A stretch of DNA of 64,000 nucleotides from Micromussa lordhowensis (lineage: Eukaryota > Cnidaria > Anthozoa > Scleractinia > Lobophylliidae), in NCBI GenBank assembly GCA_964020085.1, contig CAXHUQ010001387.1, positions 404,501 to 468,500 of the forward strand, given 5' to 3'. The position numbers and the translations under genes were made by a program. This document shows positions 34,961 through 48,113 of this stretch, piece by piece. Position 1 is the first letter of the stretch. Each line of letters starts with the position of its first letter. The notes below the pieces were generated by a model. The model made no database searches. It was not told where the DNA came from and saw only the letters and a program-made list of their open reading frames with translations.

Positions 34961-36584
34961 TCTCCTTGGCAAATTTGTCATAAATCAGCTCTACGGGCAC
35001 TTATGGAGCCGCAGTTTGCAGCAAAATATTCTCCCATGATTGCACTTCAAGTGCATACTAATTAGGAGGTGATGCAATTTGCGCCAGGGTGTGTCTGAAG
35101 CCCCTATAGTCGGCCTACTTTTTTGAGCATTTTCCCTTGGTCCCCCCTTGGCAAAATCTTAGAAAATGGCCGATTTAGGTCTCCATGGCAAATTTGTCAT
35201 AACGCGGCTCTACGGAAACTTATGGAGCCGCAGTTTCCAGCAAAATGTTCTCCTATGATTGCACTTGAAGTGCATACTAATTATGGGGTAATGCAGTTTG
35301 CGCCAGGGTGTTTATAAAGCCCCTATAGTCGGCCTACTTTTTTGAGCATTTTCCCTTGGTCACCTCTTGGCAAAATCTCAGGATATGGCCGATTTAGGTC
35401 TCCTTGGCAAATTTGTCATAACTCGGCTCTACGGGCACTTATGGAGCCGCAGTTTGCAGCAAGTTGTTCTCATATGATTGCACTTCAAGAGCATACTAAT
35501 TAGCAGGTGATGCAATTTGCACCAGGGTGTTTTTGAAGCTCTTATAGTCGGCCTACTTTTTTGAGCATTTTGCCTTGGTCCCCCCTTGGCAAAATATCAG
35601 AAAATGGCCGATTTAGGTCTGCTTGGAAAATTTCTCATAACTCGTCTCTACGCGCACTTATAAAGCCGCAGTTTGCAGCGAAATGTTCTCCTATGATTGC
35701 ACTTCAAGTGCATACTAATTAGGAGGTGATGCAATTTGCACCAGGGTGTTTTTGTAGCCCCTATAGTCGGCCTACTGTTTTGATCATTTTCCCTTGGTCG
35801 CCCCTTGGCAAAATCTCAGAAAATGGCCGATTTAGGTCTCCTTGGGAAATTTGTCATCACTCGGCTCTACGGACACTTATGGAGCCGCAGTTTGCAGCAA
35901 AATGTTCTCCTATGATTGCACTTCAAGTGCATACTAATTAGGAAGTGATGCAATTTGCGCCAAGGTGTTTTTGAAGCCCCTATAATCGGCTTCCTTTTTT
36001 GAGCATTTTCCCTTGGTTTCCCATTGGCAAAATCTCAGAAAATGGCCGACTTAGGTCTCCTTGGGAAATTTGTCATCACTCGGCTCTACGGGCACTTATG
36101 GAGCCGCAGTTTGCAGCAAAATGTTTTCCTATGATTGCACTTTAAGTGCATACAAATTCGGAGGTGATGCAATTTGCGCCAGGGTGTTTTTGAAGCCTCT
36201 ATAGTCGTCCTACTTTTTTGAGCATCTTCCCTTGCTCCCCAATTGGCAAAATCTCAGAAAATGGCCGTTTAGGTCTCCCCTGCAAGTTTGTCATAACTCA
36301 GCTCTACAAGCACTTATGGAGCCGCAGTTTGCAGCAAAATGTTCTCATATGATTGCACTTCAAGTGCATACTAATTAGGAGGTTATGCAATTTGCGCCAG
36401 GGTGTTTTTGAAGCCCCTATAATCGGCCTTTTTTTTTGAGCATTTTCCTTTGGTCCCCCATTGGCAAAATCTCAGAAAATGGCCGATTTAGGTCTCCTGG
36501 GCAAATTTGTCAATACTCGGCCTTACGGGCACTTATGGAGCCGCAGTTTGCAGCAAAATGTTCTCCTATGATTGCACTTTAAGT

Positions 36585-36725
36585 GCATACAAATTAGGAG
36601 GTGATGCAATTTTTAGGTCTCCTGGGCAAATTTGTCAATACTCGGCCTTACGGGCACTTATGGAGCCGCAGTTTGCAGCAAAATGTTCTCCTATGATTGC
36701 ACTTTAAGTGCATACAAATTAGGAG
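36585..36725 (+). repeat. Truncated monomer (about 125 bp), left copy
   Basis: GATGCAATTT joins directly to TTAGGTCTCC near 36,610-36,613, so about 94 bp from GCGCCAGGG to GGCCGA are missing. GGTCTCCTGG occurs at 36,491 and again at 36,616, a 125-bp step. Copied at 44,203 in the right large duplication. Confidence 0.85.
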
Positions 36726-39700
36726 GTGATGCAATTTGCACCAGGGTGTTTTTGAAGCCCCTATAGTCGGCCTACTGTTTTGAGCATTTTCCCTTGGTCC
36801 CCCCTTGGCAAAATCTCAGAAAATGGTCGATTTAGGTCTCCTTGGCAAATTTGTCATCACTCGGCTCTACGGACACTTATGGAACCGCAGTTTCCAGCAA
36901 AATGCTCTTCTATGATTGCACTTCAAGTCCATACTAATTAAGAGGTTATGCAATTTCCGCTAGGGTGTTTTTGAAGCCCCTATAGTCGGCCTACTTTTTT
37001 GAGCATTTTCCCTTGATCTCCCCTTGGCAAAATCTCAGAAAATGGCCGATTTAGGCCTGCTTGGCAAATTTGTCATAACTCGGTTCTACGGGCAGTTATG
37101 GAGCCGCAGTTTGCAGCGAAATGTTCTCCTATGATTGCACTTCAAGTGCATACTAATTACGAGGTGATGCAATTTGCGCCAGGGTGTTTTTAAAGCCCCT
37201 ATAGTCGGCCTACTTTTTTTGAGCATTTTCCCTTGCTCCCCAATTGGCAAAATCTCAGAAAATGGCCGTTTAGGTCTCCCCTGCAAGTTTGTCATAACTC
37301 AGCTCTACAAGCACTTCTGGAGCCGCAGTTTGCAGCAAAATGTTCTCCTATGATTGCACTTCAAGTGCATACTAATTAGGAGGTGAAAAACTTTTGCGCC
37401 AGGGTGTTTTTAAAGCCCCAATAGTCGGCCTACTTTTTTGAGCAGTTTCCCTTGGTGCCCCCTGGCAAAATCTCAGAAAATGGCCGATTTAGGTCTCCCT
37501 GGCAAATTTGTCATAACTCGGCTCTACGAGCACTTATGGAGCCGCAGTTTCCAGCAAAATGTTCTCCTATGATTGGACTTCAAGTGCATACTAATTACGA
37601 GGTGATGACATTTGCGCCAGGGTGTTTTTGAAGCCCTATAGTCGGCCTACTTTTTTGAGCATTTTGCCTTGGTCCCCCCTTGGCAAAATCTCAGAAAATG
37701 GCCGATTTAGGTCTCCTTGGCAAATTTGTCATAACTCGGCTCTACGGGCACTTATGGAGCCGCAGTTTCCAGCAAATTGTTCTCCTATGATTGCACTTCA
37801 AGGGCATACTAATTAGGAGGTGATGCAATTTGCGCCAGGGTGTTTTTGAAGCCCTTATAGTCCGCCTAATTTTTTGAGCCCTTTCCCTTGGTCCCCCCTT
37901 GGCAAAATCTCAGAAAATGGCCGTTTAGGTCTCCTTGGCAAATTTGTCATAACTCAGCTCTGCAAGCACTTATGGAGCCGCAGTTTGCAGCAAAATGTTC
38001 TCCTATGATTGCACTTTAAGTGCATACTAATTAGAAGGTGATGTAATTTGCGCCAGGGGTTTTTTGAAGCCCCTATAGTCGGCTTAGTTTTTAAAGCATT
38101 TTCCCTTGGTCCGCCCTTGGCAAAATCTCAGAAAATGGCCCATTTAGGTCTCCTTGTCAAAGTTGTCATAACTCGGCTCTACGGGCACTTATGGAGCCGC
38201 AGTTTGCAGCAAAATGTTTTCCTATGATTGCACTTTAAGTGCATACTACTTAGGAGTTGATGCAATTTGCGCCAGGTTGTTTTTGAAGCCCCTATAATCG
38301 GCCTACTTTTTTGAGCATTTCCCTTGGTCCCCCCTTGGCAAAATCTCACAAAATGGCCCTTTAGGTCTCCTTGGCAAGTTTGTCATAACTCAGCTCTACA
38401 AGCACTTATGGAGCCGCAGTTTGCAGCAAAATGTTCTCCTATAATTGCACTTTAAGTGCATACTAATTAAGAGGTAATGCAATTTGCGCCAGGGTGTTTT
38501 TGAAGCCCCTAAAGTCGGCCTACTTTTTTGAGCATTTTCCCTTGGTCCCCCCTTGGCAAAATCTCAGAAAATGGCCGATTTACATCTCCTTGGCAAATTT
38601 GTCATAACTCGGCTCTACGGGCACTTATGGAGCCGCAGTTTGCAGCAAAATAATCTCCTATGATTGCACTTTAAGTGCATACTAATTAAGAGGTGATGAA
38701 ATTTTGCGCCAGGGTGTTTTTAAAGCCCCCATAGTCGGCCTACTTTTTTGAGCATTTTCCCTTGGTCCCCCCTTGGCAAAATCTCAGAAAATGGCCGATT
38801 TAGGTCTCCCTGGCAAATTTGTCATAACTCGGCTCTACGAGCACTTATGGAGCCGCAGTTTGCAGCAAAATGTTCTCCTATGATTGCACTTCAAGAGCAT
38901 ACTAATTACGAGGTGATGCAATTTGCGCCAGGGTGTTTTTGAAGCCCCTATAGTCGGCCTACTTTTTTGAGCATTTTCCCTTGGTCCCCCCTTGGCAAAA
39001 TCTCAGAAAATGGCCGATTTAGGTCTACTTGGCAAATTTGTCATAACTCGGCTCTACGGGCACTAATGGAGCCGCAGTTTGCAGGAAATTGTTCTCCTAT
39101 GATTGCACTTTCAGTGCATACTAATTAGCAGGTGATGCAATTTGCACCAGGGTGTTTTTGAAGCCCCTATAGTCGGCCTACTGTCTTGAGCATTTTCCCT
39201 TGGTCCCCCCTTGGCAAAATCTCAGAAAATGGCCCATTTAGGTCTCCTTGTCAAAGTTGTCATAACTCGGCTCTACGGGCACTTATGGAGCCGCAGTTTG
39301 CAGCAAAATGTTCTCTTATGATTGCACTTCAAGTGCATACTAATTAGGAGGTGATGAATTTGCGCCAGGGTGTTTTTAAAGCCCCCGTACTTGGCCTAAT
39401 TTTTTGAGCATTTTCCCTTGGTCCCCCCTTGGCAAAATCTCAGAAAATGGCCGATTTAGGTCTACTTGGCAAATTTGTCATAACTCGGCTCTATGGGTAC
39501 TAATGGAGCCGCAGTTTGCAGGAAATTGTTCTCCTATGATTGCACTTTAAGTGCATACTAATTAGCAGGTGATGCAATTTGCACCAGGGTGTTTTTGAAG
39601 CCCCTATAGTCGGCCTACTGTCTTAAGCATTTTCCCCTGGTCCCCCCTTGGCAAAATCTCAGAAAATGGCCGATTTAGGTCTGCTTGGCAAATTTGTCAT

Positions 39701-40440
39701 AACTAGGCTCTACGGGCACTTATGGAGCCACAGTTTGCAGCGAAATGTTCTCCTATGACTGCACTTCAAGTGCATACTAATTAGGAGGTGATGCAATTTG
39801 CGCCAGGGGGTTTTTGAAGCCCCTATAATCAGCCTACTTTTCTGAGCATTTTCCCTTGGTCCCCCATTGGCAAAATCTCAGAAAATGGCCGATTAAGGTC
39901 TCCTGGGCAAATTTGTCATAATTTGGCTCTACGGGCACTTATGGAGCCGCAGTTTGCAGCAAAATGTTCTCCTATGATTATACTTTGAGTGCATACAAAT
40001 TAGGAGGTGATGCAATTTGCGGCAGGGTATTTTTGAAGCCCCTATAGTCGGCCTACTTTTTTGAGCATTTTCCCTTGGTGCCCCCTTGGCAAAATCTCAG
40101 AAAATGGCCGATTTAGGTCTGTTTGGCACATTTGTCGTAACTCGGCTCTACGGGCACTTATGGAGCCGCAGTTTGCAGCAAATTGTTTTCATATGATTGC
40201 ACTTCAAGTGCATACTAATTAGCAGGTGATGCAATTTGCACCAGGGTGTTTTCAAAGCTCCTATAGTCGGCCTACTTTTTTGAGCTTTTTCCCTTGGTCC
40301 CCCCTTGGCGAAATCTCAGAAAATGACCGATTTAGGTCTGTTTGGCACATTTGTCGTAACTCGGATCTACGGGCACTTATGGAGCCGCAGTTTGCAGCGA
40401 AATGTTCTCCTATGATTGCACTTTAAGTGCATACTAATTA

Positions 40441-40525
40441 CGAGGTGATGCAATTTGCGCCAGGGTTTTTTTGTGGCCCCTATAGTCGGCCTACTTTTTT
40501 GAGAGCCGCAGTTTGCAGCAAATTG
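40441..40525 (+). repeat. Truncated monomer with 98-bp deletion, copy 1
   Basis: CTACTTTTTTGAG joins AGCCGCAG at about 40,503, losing about 98 bp. GAG is present at both deletion edges in a full monomer, so 3 bp of microhomology is possible. Confidence 0.85.
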
Positions 40526-40639
40526 TTTTCATATGATTGCACTTCAAGTGCATACTAATTAGCAGGTGATGCAATTTGCACCAGGGTGTTTTCAAAGCTC
40601 CTATAGTCGGCCTACTTTTTTGAGCATTTTCTATTGGTC

Positions 40640-42811
40640 CCCCCTTGGCAAAATCTCAGAAAATGGCCGATTTAGGTCTCCTTGGCAAATTTGTCATAAC
40701 TCGGCTCTACGAGCACTTATGGAGCCGCAGTTTGCAGCAAAATGTTCTCCTATGATTGCACTTCAAGAGCATACTAATTACGAGGTGATGCAATTTGCGC
40801 CAGGGTGTTTTTGAAGCCCCTATAGTCGGCCTACTTTTTTGAGCATTTTCCCTTGGTCCCCCCTTGGCAAAATCTCAGAAAATGGCCGATTTAGGTCTAC
40901 TTGGCAAATTTGTCATAACTCGGCTCTACGGGCACTAATGGAGCCGCAGTTTGCAGGAAATTGTTCTCCTATGATTGCACTTTAAGTGCATACTAATTAG
41001 CAGGTGATGCAATTTGCACCAGGGTGTTTTTGAAGCCCCTATAGTCGGCCTACTGTCTTGAGCATTTTCCCTTGGACCCCCTTGGCAAAATCTCAGAAAA
41101 TGGCCCATTTAGGTCTCCTTGTCAAAGTTGTCATAACTCGGCTCTACGGGCACTTATGGAGCCGCAGTTTGCAGCAAAATGTTCTCTTATGATTGCACTT
41201 CAAGTGCATACTAATTAGGAGGTGATGAATTTGCGCCAGGGTGTTTTTAAAGCCCCCGTACTTGGCCTAATTTTTTGAGCATTTTCCCTTGGTCCCCCCT
41301 TGGCAAAATCTCAGAAAATGGCCGATTTAGGTCTACTTGGCAAATTTGTCATAACTCGGCTCTATGGGTACTAATGGAGCCGCAGTTTGCAGGAAATTGT
41401 TCTCCTATGATTGCACTTTAAGTGCATACTAATTAGCAGGTGATGCAATTTGCACCAGGGTGTTTTTGAAGCCCCTATAGTCGGCCTACTGTCTTGAGCA
41501 TTTTCCCTTGGTCCCCCCTTGGCAAAATCTCAGAAAATGGCCCATTTAGGTCTCCTTGTCAAAGTTGTCATAACTCGGCTCTACGGGCACTTATGGAGCC
41601 GCAGTTTGCAGCAAAATGTTCTCTTATGATTACACTTCAAGTGCATACTAATTAGGAGGTGATGAATTTGCGCCAGGGTGTTTTTAAAGCCCCCGTACTT
41701 GGCCTAATTTTTTGAGCATTTTCCCTTGGTCCCCCCTTGGCAAAATCTCAGAAAATGGCCGATTTAGGTCTACTTGGCAAATTTGTCATAACTCGGCTCT
41801 ATGGGTACTAATGGAGCCGCAGTTTGCAGGAAATTGTTCTCCTATGATTGCACTTTAAGTGCATACTAATTAGCAGGTGATGCAATTTGCACCAGGGTGT
41901 TTTTGAAGCCCCTATAGTCGGCCTACTGTCTTAAGCATTTTCCCCTGGTCCCCCCTTGGCAAAATCTCAGAAAATGGCCGATTTAGGTCTGCTTGGCAAA
42001 TTTGTCATAACTAGGCTCTACGGGCACTTATGGAGCCACAGTTTGCAGCGAAATGTTCTCCTATGATTGCACTTCAAGTGCATACTAATTAGGAGGTGAT
42101 GCAATTTGCGCCAGGGGGTTTTTGAAGCCCCTATAATCAGCCTACTTTTCTGAGCATTTTCCCTTGGTCCCCCATTGGCAAAATCTCAGAAAATGGCCGA
42201 TTAAGGTCTCCTGGGCAAATTTGTCATAATTTGGCTCTACGGGCACTTATGGAGCCGCAGTTTGCAGCAAAATGTTCTCCTATGATTATACTTTGAGTGC
42301 ATACAAATTAGGAGGTGATGCAATTTGCGGCAGGGTATTTTTGAAGCCCCTATAGTCGGCCTACTTTTTTGAGCATTTTCCCTTGGTGCCCCCTTGGCAA
42401 AATCTCAGAAAATGGCCGATTTAGGTCTGTTTGGCACATTTGTCGTAACTCGGCTCTACGGGCACTTATGGAGCCGCAGTTTGCAGCAAATTGTTTTCAT
42501 ATGATTGCACTTCAAGTGCATACTAATTAGCAGGTGATGCAATTTGCACCAGGGTGTTTTCAAAGCTCCTATAGTCGGCCTACTTTTTTGAGCTTTTTCC
42601 CTTGGTCCCCCCTTGGCGAAATCTCAGAAAATGACCGATTTAGGTCTGTTTGGCACATTTGTCGTAACTCGGCTCTACGGGCACTTATGGAGCCGCAGTT
42701 TGCAGCGAAATGTTCTCCTATGATTGCACTTTAAGTGCATACTAATTACGAGGTGATGCAATTTGCGCCAGGGTTTTTTTGTGGCCCCTATAGTCGGCCT
42801 ACTTTTTTGAG
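40640..42811 (+). repeat. Nested copy of 38,768-40,503 with an extra 437-bp dimer
   Basis: The left part matches 38.8-39.5 kb at an offset of about 1,872 bp and the right part matches at 2,308 bp. The difference of about 437 bp is one extra dimer: the CTATGGGTACTAATGG monomer appears at 41,362 and again at 41,799. This block accounts for the distance between the two 7,587-bp copies. Confidence 0.82.
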
Positions 42812-42833
42812 AGCCGCAGTTTGCAGCAAATTG
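42749..42833 (+). repeat. Truncated monomer with 98-bp deletion, copy 2
   Basis: Identical junction at about 42,811, 2,308 bp after copy 1. Confidence 0.85.
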
Positions 42834-44171
42834 TTTTCATATGATTGCACTTCAAGTGCATACTAATTAGCAGGTGATGCAATTTGCACCAGGGTGTTTT
42901 CAAAGCTCCTATAGTCGGCCTACTTTTTTGAGCATTTTCCATTGGTCCCCCCTTGGCAAAATCTCAGAAAATGGCCGATTTAGGTCTCCTTGGCAAATTT
43001 GTCATAACTCGGCTCTACGGGCACTTATGGAGCCGCAGTTTGCAGCAAAACGTTCTCCTATGATTGCACTTTAAGTGCATAGAAATTAGGAGGTGATGCA
43101 ATTTGCGCCAGGGTGTTTTTTGAAGCCCCTATAGTCGGCCTACTTGTTTGAGCATTTTCCCTTGGTCCTCCCTTGGTAAAATCTCAGAAAATGGCCGATT
43201 TAGGTCTGCTTGGCAAATTTGTCATAACTCGGCTCGACGGGCACTTATGGAGCCGCAGTTTGCAGCGAAATGTTCTCCTATGATTGCACTTCAAGTGCAT
43301 ACTATTTAGGACGTGATGCAATTTGCACCAGGGTGTTTTTGTAGCCCCTATACTCGGCCTACTGTTTTGATCATTTTCCCTTGGTCGCCCCTTGGCAAAA
43401 TCTCAGAAAATGGCCGATTTAGGTCTGCTTGGCAAATTTGTCATCACTCGGCTCTACGGACACTTATGGAGCCGCAGTTTGCAGCAAAATGTTCTCCTAT
43501 GATTGCACTTCAAGTGCATACTAATTAGGAAGTGATGCAATTTGCGCCAAGGTGTTTTTGAAGCCCCTATAATCGGCTACCTTTTTTGAGCATTTTCCCT
43601 TGGTTTCCCATTGGCAAAATCTCACAAAATGGCCGACTTAGGTCTCCTTGGGAAATTTGTCATCACTCGGCTCTACGGGCACTTATGGAGCCGCAGTTTG
43701 CAGCAAAATGTTCTCCTATGATTGCACTTTAAGTGCATACAAATTCGGAGGTGATGCAATTTGCGCCAGGGTGTTTTTGAAGCCTCTATAGTCGTCCTAC
43801 TTTTTTGAGCATCTTCCCTTGCTCCCCAATTGGCAAAATCTCAGAAAATGGCCGTTTAGGTCTCCCCTGCAAGTTTGTCATAACTCAGCTCTACAAGCAC
43901 TTATGGAGCCGCAGTTTGCAGCAAAATGTTCTCATATGATTGCACTTCAAGTGCATACTACTTAGGAGGTTATGCAATTTGCGCCAGGGTGTTTTTGAAG
44001 CCCCTATAATCGGCCTTTTTTTTTTAGCATTTTCCTTTGGTCCCCCATTGGCAAAATCTCAGAAAATGGCCGATTTAGGTCTCTTGGGCAAATTTGTCAA
44101 TACTCGGCCTTACGGGCACTTATGGAGCCGCAGTTTGCAGCAAAATGTTCTCCTATGATTGCACTTTAAGT

Positions 44172-44312
44172 GCATACAAATTAGGAGGTGATGCAATTTT
44201 TAGGTCTCCTGGGCAAATTTGTCAATACTCGGCCTTACGGGCACTTATGGAGCCGCAGTTTGCAGCAAAATGTTCTCCTATGATTGCACTTTAAGTGCAT
44301 ACAAATTAGGAG
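44172..44312 (+). repeat. Truncated monomer (about 125 bp), right copy
   Basis: Same junction as at 36,610, displaced by 7,587 bp. Confidence 0.85.
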
Positions 44313-47300
44313 GTGATGCAATTTGCACCAGGGTGTTTTTGAAGCCCCTATAGTCGGCCTACTGTTTTGAGCATTTTCCCTTGGTCCCCCCTTGGCAAAA
44401 TCTCAGAAAATGGCCGATTTAGGTCTCCTTGGCAAATTTGTCATCACTCGGCTCTACGGACACTTATGGAACCGCAGTTTCCAGCAAAATGCTCTTCTAT
44501 GATTGCACTTCAAGTCCATACTAATTAAGAGGTTATGCAATTTCTGCTAGGGTGTTTTTGAAGCCCCTATAGTCGGCCTACTTTTTTGAGCATTTTCCCT
44601 TGATCTCCCCTTGGCAAAATCTCAGAAAATGGCCGATTTAGGCCTGCTTGGCAAATTTGTCATAACTCGGTTCTACGGGCAGTTATGGAGCCGCAGTTTC
44701 CAGCGAAATGTTCTCCTATGATTGCACTTCAAGTGCATACTAATTACGAGGTGATGCAATTTGCGCCAGGGTGTTTTTAAAGCCCCTATAGTCGGCCTAC
44801 TTTTTTTGAGCATTTTCCCTTGCTCCCCAATTGGCAAAATCTCAGAAAATGGCCGTTTAGGTCTCCCCTGCAAGTTTGTCATAACTCAGCTCTACAAGCA
44901 CTTCTGGAGCCGCAGTTTGCAGCAAAATGTTCTCCTATGATTGCACTTCAAGTGCATACTAATTAGGAGGTGAAAAACTTTTGCGCCAGGGTGTTTTTAA
45001 AGCCCCAATAGTCGGCCTACTTTTTTGAGCAGTTTCCCTTGGTGCCCCCTGGCAAAATCTCAGAAAATGGCCGATTTAGGTCTCCCTGGCAAATTTGTCA
45101 TAACTCGGCTCTACGAGCACTTATGGAGCCGCAGTTTCCAGCAAAATGTTCTCCTATGATTGGACTTCAAGTGCATACTAATTACGAGGTGATGACATTT
45201 GCGCCAGGGTGTTTTTGAAGCCCTATAGTCGGCCTACTTTTTTGAGCATTTTGCCTTGGTCCCCCCTTGGCAAAATCTCAGAAAATGGCCGATTTAGGTC
45301 TCCTTGGCAAATTTGTCATAACTCGGCTCTACGGGCACTTATGGAGCCGCAGTTTCCAGCAAAATGTTCTCCTATGATTGCACTTCAAGGGCATACTAAT
45401 TAGGAGGTGATGCAATTTGCGCCAGGGTGTTTTTGAAGCCCTTATAGTCCGCCTAATTTTTTGAGCCCTTTCCCTTGGTCCCCCCTTGGCAAAATCTCAG
45501 AAAATGGCCGTTTAGGTCTCCTTGGCAAATTTGTCATAACTCAGCTCTGCAAGCACTTATGGAGCCGCAGTTTGCAGCAAAATGTTCTCCTATGATTGCA
45601 CTTTAAGTGCATACTAATTAGAAGGTGATGTAATTTGCGCCAGGGGTTTTTTGAAGCCCCTATAGTCGGCTTAGTTTTTAAAGCATTTTCCCTTGGTCCG
45701 CCCTTGGCAAAATCTCAGAAAATGGCCCATTTAGGTCTCCTTGTCAAAGTTGTCATAACTCGGCTCTACGGGCACTTATGGAGCCGCAGTTTGCAGCAAA
45801 ATGTTTTCCTATGATTGCACTTTAAGTGCATACTACTTAGGAGGTGATGCAATTTGCGCCAGGTTGTTTTTGAAGCCCCTATAATCGGCCTACTTTTTTG
45901 AGCATTTCCCTTGGTCCCCCCTTGGCAAAATCTCACAAAATGGCCCTTTAGGTCTCCTTGGCAAGTTTGTCATAACTCAGCTCTACAAGCACTTATGGAG
46001 CCGCAGTTTGCAGCAAAATGTTCTCCTATAATTGCACTTTAAGTGCATACTAATTAAGAGGTAATGCAATTTGCGCCAGGGTCTTTTTGAAGCCCCTAAA
46101 GTCGGCCTACTTTTTTGAGCATTTTCCCTTGGTCCCCCCTTGGCAAAATCTCAGAAAATGGCCGATTTACATCTCCTTGGCAAATTTGTCATAACTCGGC
46201 TCTACGGGCACTTATGGAGCCGCAGTTTGCAGCAAAATAATCTCCTATGATTGCACTTTAAGTGCATACTAATTAAGAGGTGATGAAATTTTGCGCCAGG
46301 GTATTTTTAAAGCCCCCATAGTCGGCCTACTTTTTTGAGCATTTTCCCTTGGTCCCCCCTTGGCAAAATCTCAGAAAATGGCCGATTTAGGTCTCCCTGG
46401 CAAATTTGTCATAACTCGGCTCTACGAGCACTTATGGAGCCGCAGTTTGCAGCAAAATGTTCTCCTATGATTGCACTTCAAGAGCATACTAATTACGAGG
46501 TGATGCAATTTGCGCCAGGGTGTTTTTGAAGCCCCTATAGTCGGCCTACTTTTTTGAGCATTTTCCCTTGGTCCCCCCTTGGCAAAATCTCAGAAAATGG
46601 CCGATTTAGGTCTACTTGGCAAATTTGTCATAACTCGGCTCTACGGGCACTAATGGAGCCGCAGTTTGCAGGAAATTGTTCTCCTATGATTGCACTTTAA
46701 GTGCATACTAATTAGCAGGTGATGCAATTTGCACCAGGGTGTTTTTGAAGCCCCTATAGTCGGCCTACTGTCTTGAGCATTTTCCCTTGGTCCCCCCTTG
46801 GCAAAATCTCAGAAAATGGCCCATTTAGGTCTCCTTGTCAAAGTTGTCATAACTCGGCTCTACGGGCACTTATGGAGCCGCAGTTTGCAGCAAAATGTTC
46901 TCTTATGATTGCACTTCAAGTGCATACTAATTAGGAGGTGATGAATTTGCGCCAGGGTGTTTTTAAAGCCCCCGTACTTGGCCTAATTTTTTGAGCATTT
47001 TCCCTTGGTCCCCCCTTGGCAAAATCTCAGAAAATGGCCGATTTAGGTCTACTTGGCAAATTTGTCATAACTCGGCTCTATGGGTACTAATGGAGCCGCA
47101 GTTTGCAGGAAATTGTTCTCCTATGATTGCACTTTAAGTGCATACTAATTAGCAGGTGATGCAATTTGCACCAGGGTGTTTTTGAAGCCCCTATAGTCGG
47201 CCTACTGTCTTAAGCATTTTCCCCTGGTCCCCCCTTGGCAAAATCTCAGAAAATGGCCGATTTAGGTCTGCTTGGCAAATTTGTCATAACTAGGCTCTAC

Positions 47301-48027
47301 GGGCACTTATGGAGCCACAGTTTGCAGCGAAATGTTCTCCTATGATTGCACTTCAAGTGCATACTAATTAGGAGGTGATGCAATTTGCGCCAGGGGGTTT
47401 TTGAAGCCCCTATAATCAGCCTACTTTTCTGAGCATTTTCCCTTGGTCCCCCATTGGCAAAATCTCAGAAAATGGCCGATTAAGGTCTCCTGGGCAAATT
47501 TGTCATAATTTGGCTCTACGGGCACTTATGGAGCCGCAGTTTGCAGCAAAATGTTCTCCTATGATTATACTTTGAGTGCATACAAATTAGGAGGTGATGC
47601 AATTTGCGGCAGGGTATTTTTGAAGCCCCTATAGTCGGCCTACTTTTTTGAGCATTTTCCCTTGGTGCCCCCTTGGCAAAATCTCAGAAAATGGCCGATT
47701 TAGGTCTGTTTGGCACATTTGTCGTAACTCGGCTCTACGGGCACTTATGGAGCCGCAGTTTGCAGCAAATTGTTTTCATATGATTGCACTTCAAGTGCAT
47801 ACTAATTAGCAGGTGATGCAATTTGCACCAGGGTGTTTTCAAAGCTCCTATAGTCGGCCTACTTTTTTGAGCTTTTTCCCTTGGTCCCCCCTTGGCGAAA
47901 TCTCAGAAAATGACCGATTTAGGTCTGTTTGGCACATTTGTCGTAACTCGGCTCTACGGGCACTTATGGAGCCGCAGTTTGCAGCGAAATGTTCTCCTAT
48001 GATTGCACTTTAAGTGCATACTAATTA

Positions 48028-48113
48028 CGAGGTGATGCAATTTGCGCCAGGGTTTTTTTGTGGCCCCTATAGTCGGCCTACTTTTTTGAGAGCCGCAGTT
48101 TGCAGCAAATTGT
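48028..48113 (+). repeat. Truncated monomer with 98-bp deletion, copy 3
   Basis: Identical junction at about 48,090, 7,587 bp after copy 1. The right copy of the large duplication ends here, so this monomer marks a breakpoint. Confidence 0.85.

Larger units (their letters stand above)
35669..40526 (+). repeat. 7,587-bp-offset large duplication, left copy
   Basis: About 4.86 kb recurs almost unchanged at +7,587. Shared private features include the 125-bp truncated monomer near 36,610, GGTGAAAAACTTTTGCG (37,380 and 44,967), TTAGTTTTTAAAGC, and the 98-bp-deleted monomer at 40,503. About 22 monomers are involved. The match weakens before 35,660. Confidence 0.9.
43256..48113 (+). repeat. 7,587-bp-offset large duplication, right copy
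   Basis: Right-hand copy. It ends at about 48,113, just after the truncated monomer, where AAATTGTTCTCC replaces AAATTGTTTTCA. Scattered single-base differences from the left copy show that the duplication is recent but not brand new. Confidence 0.9.
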
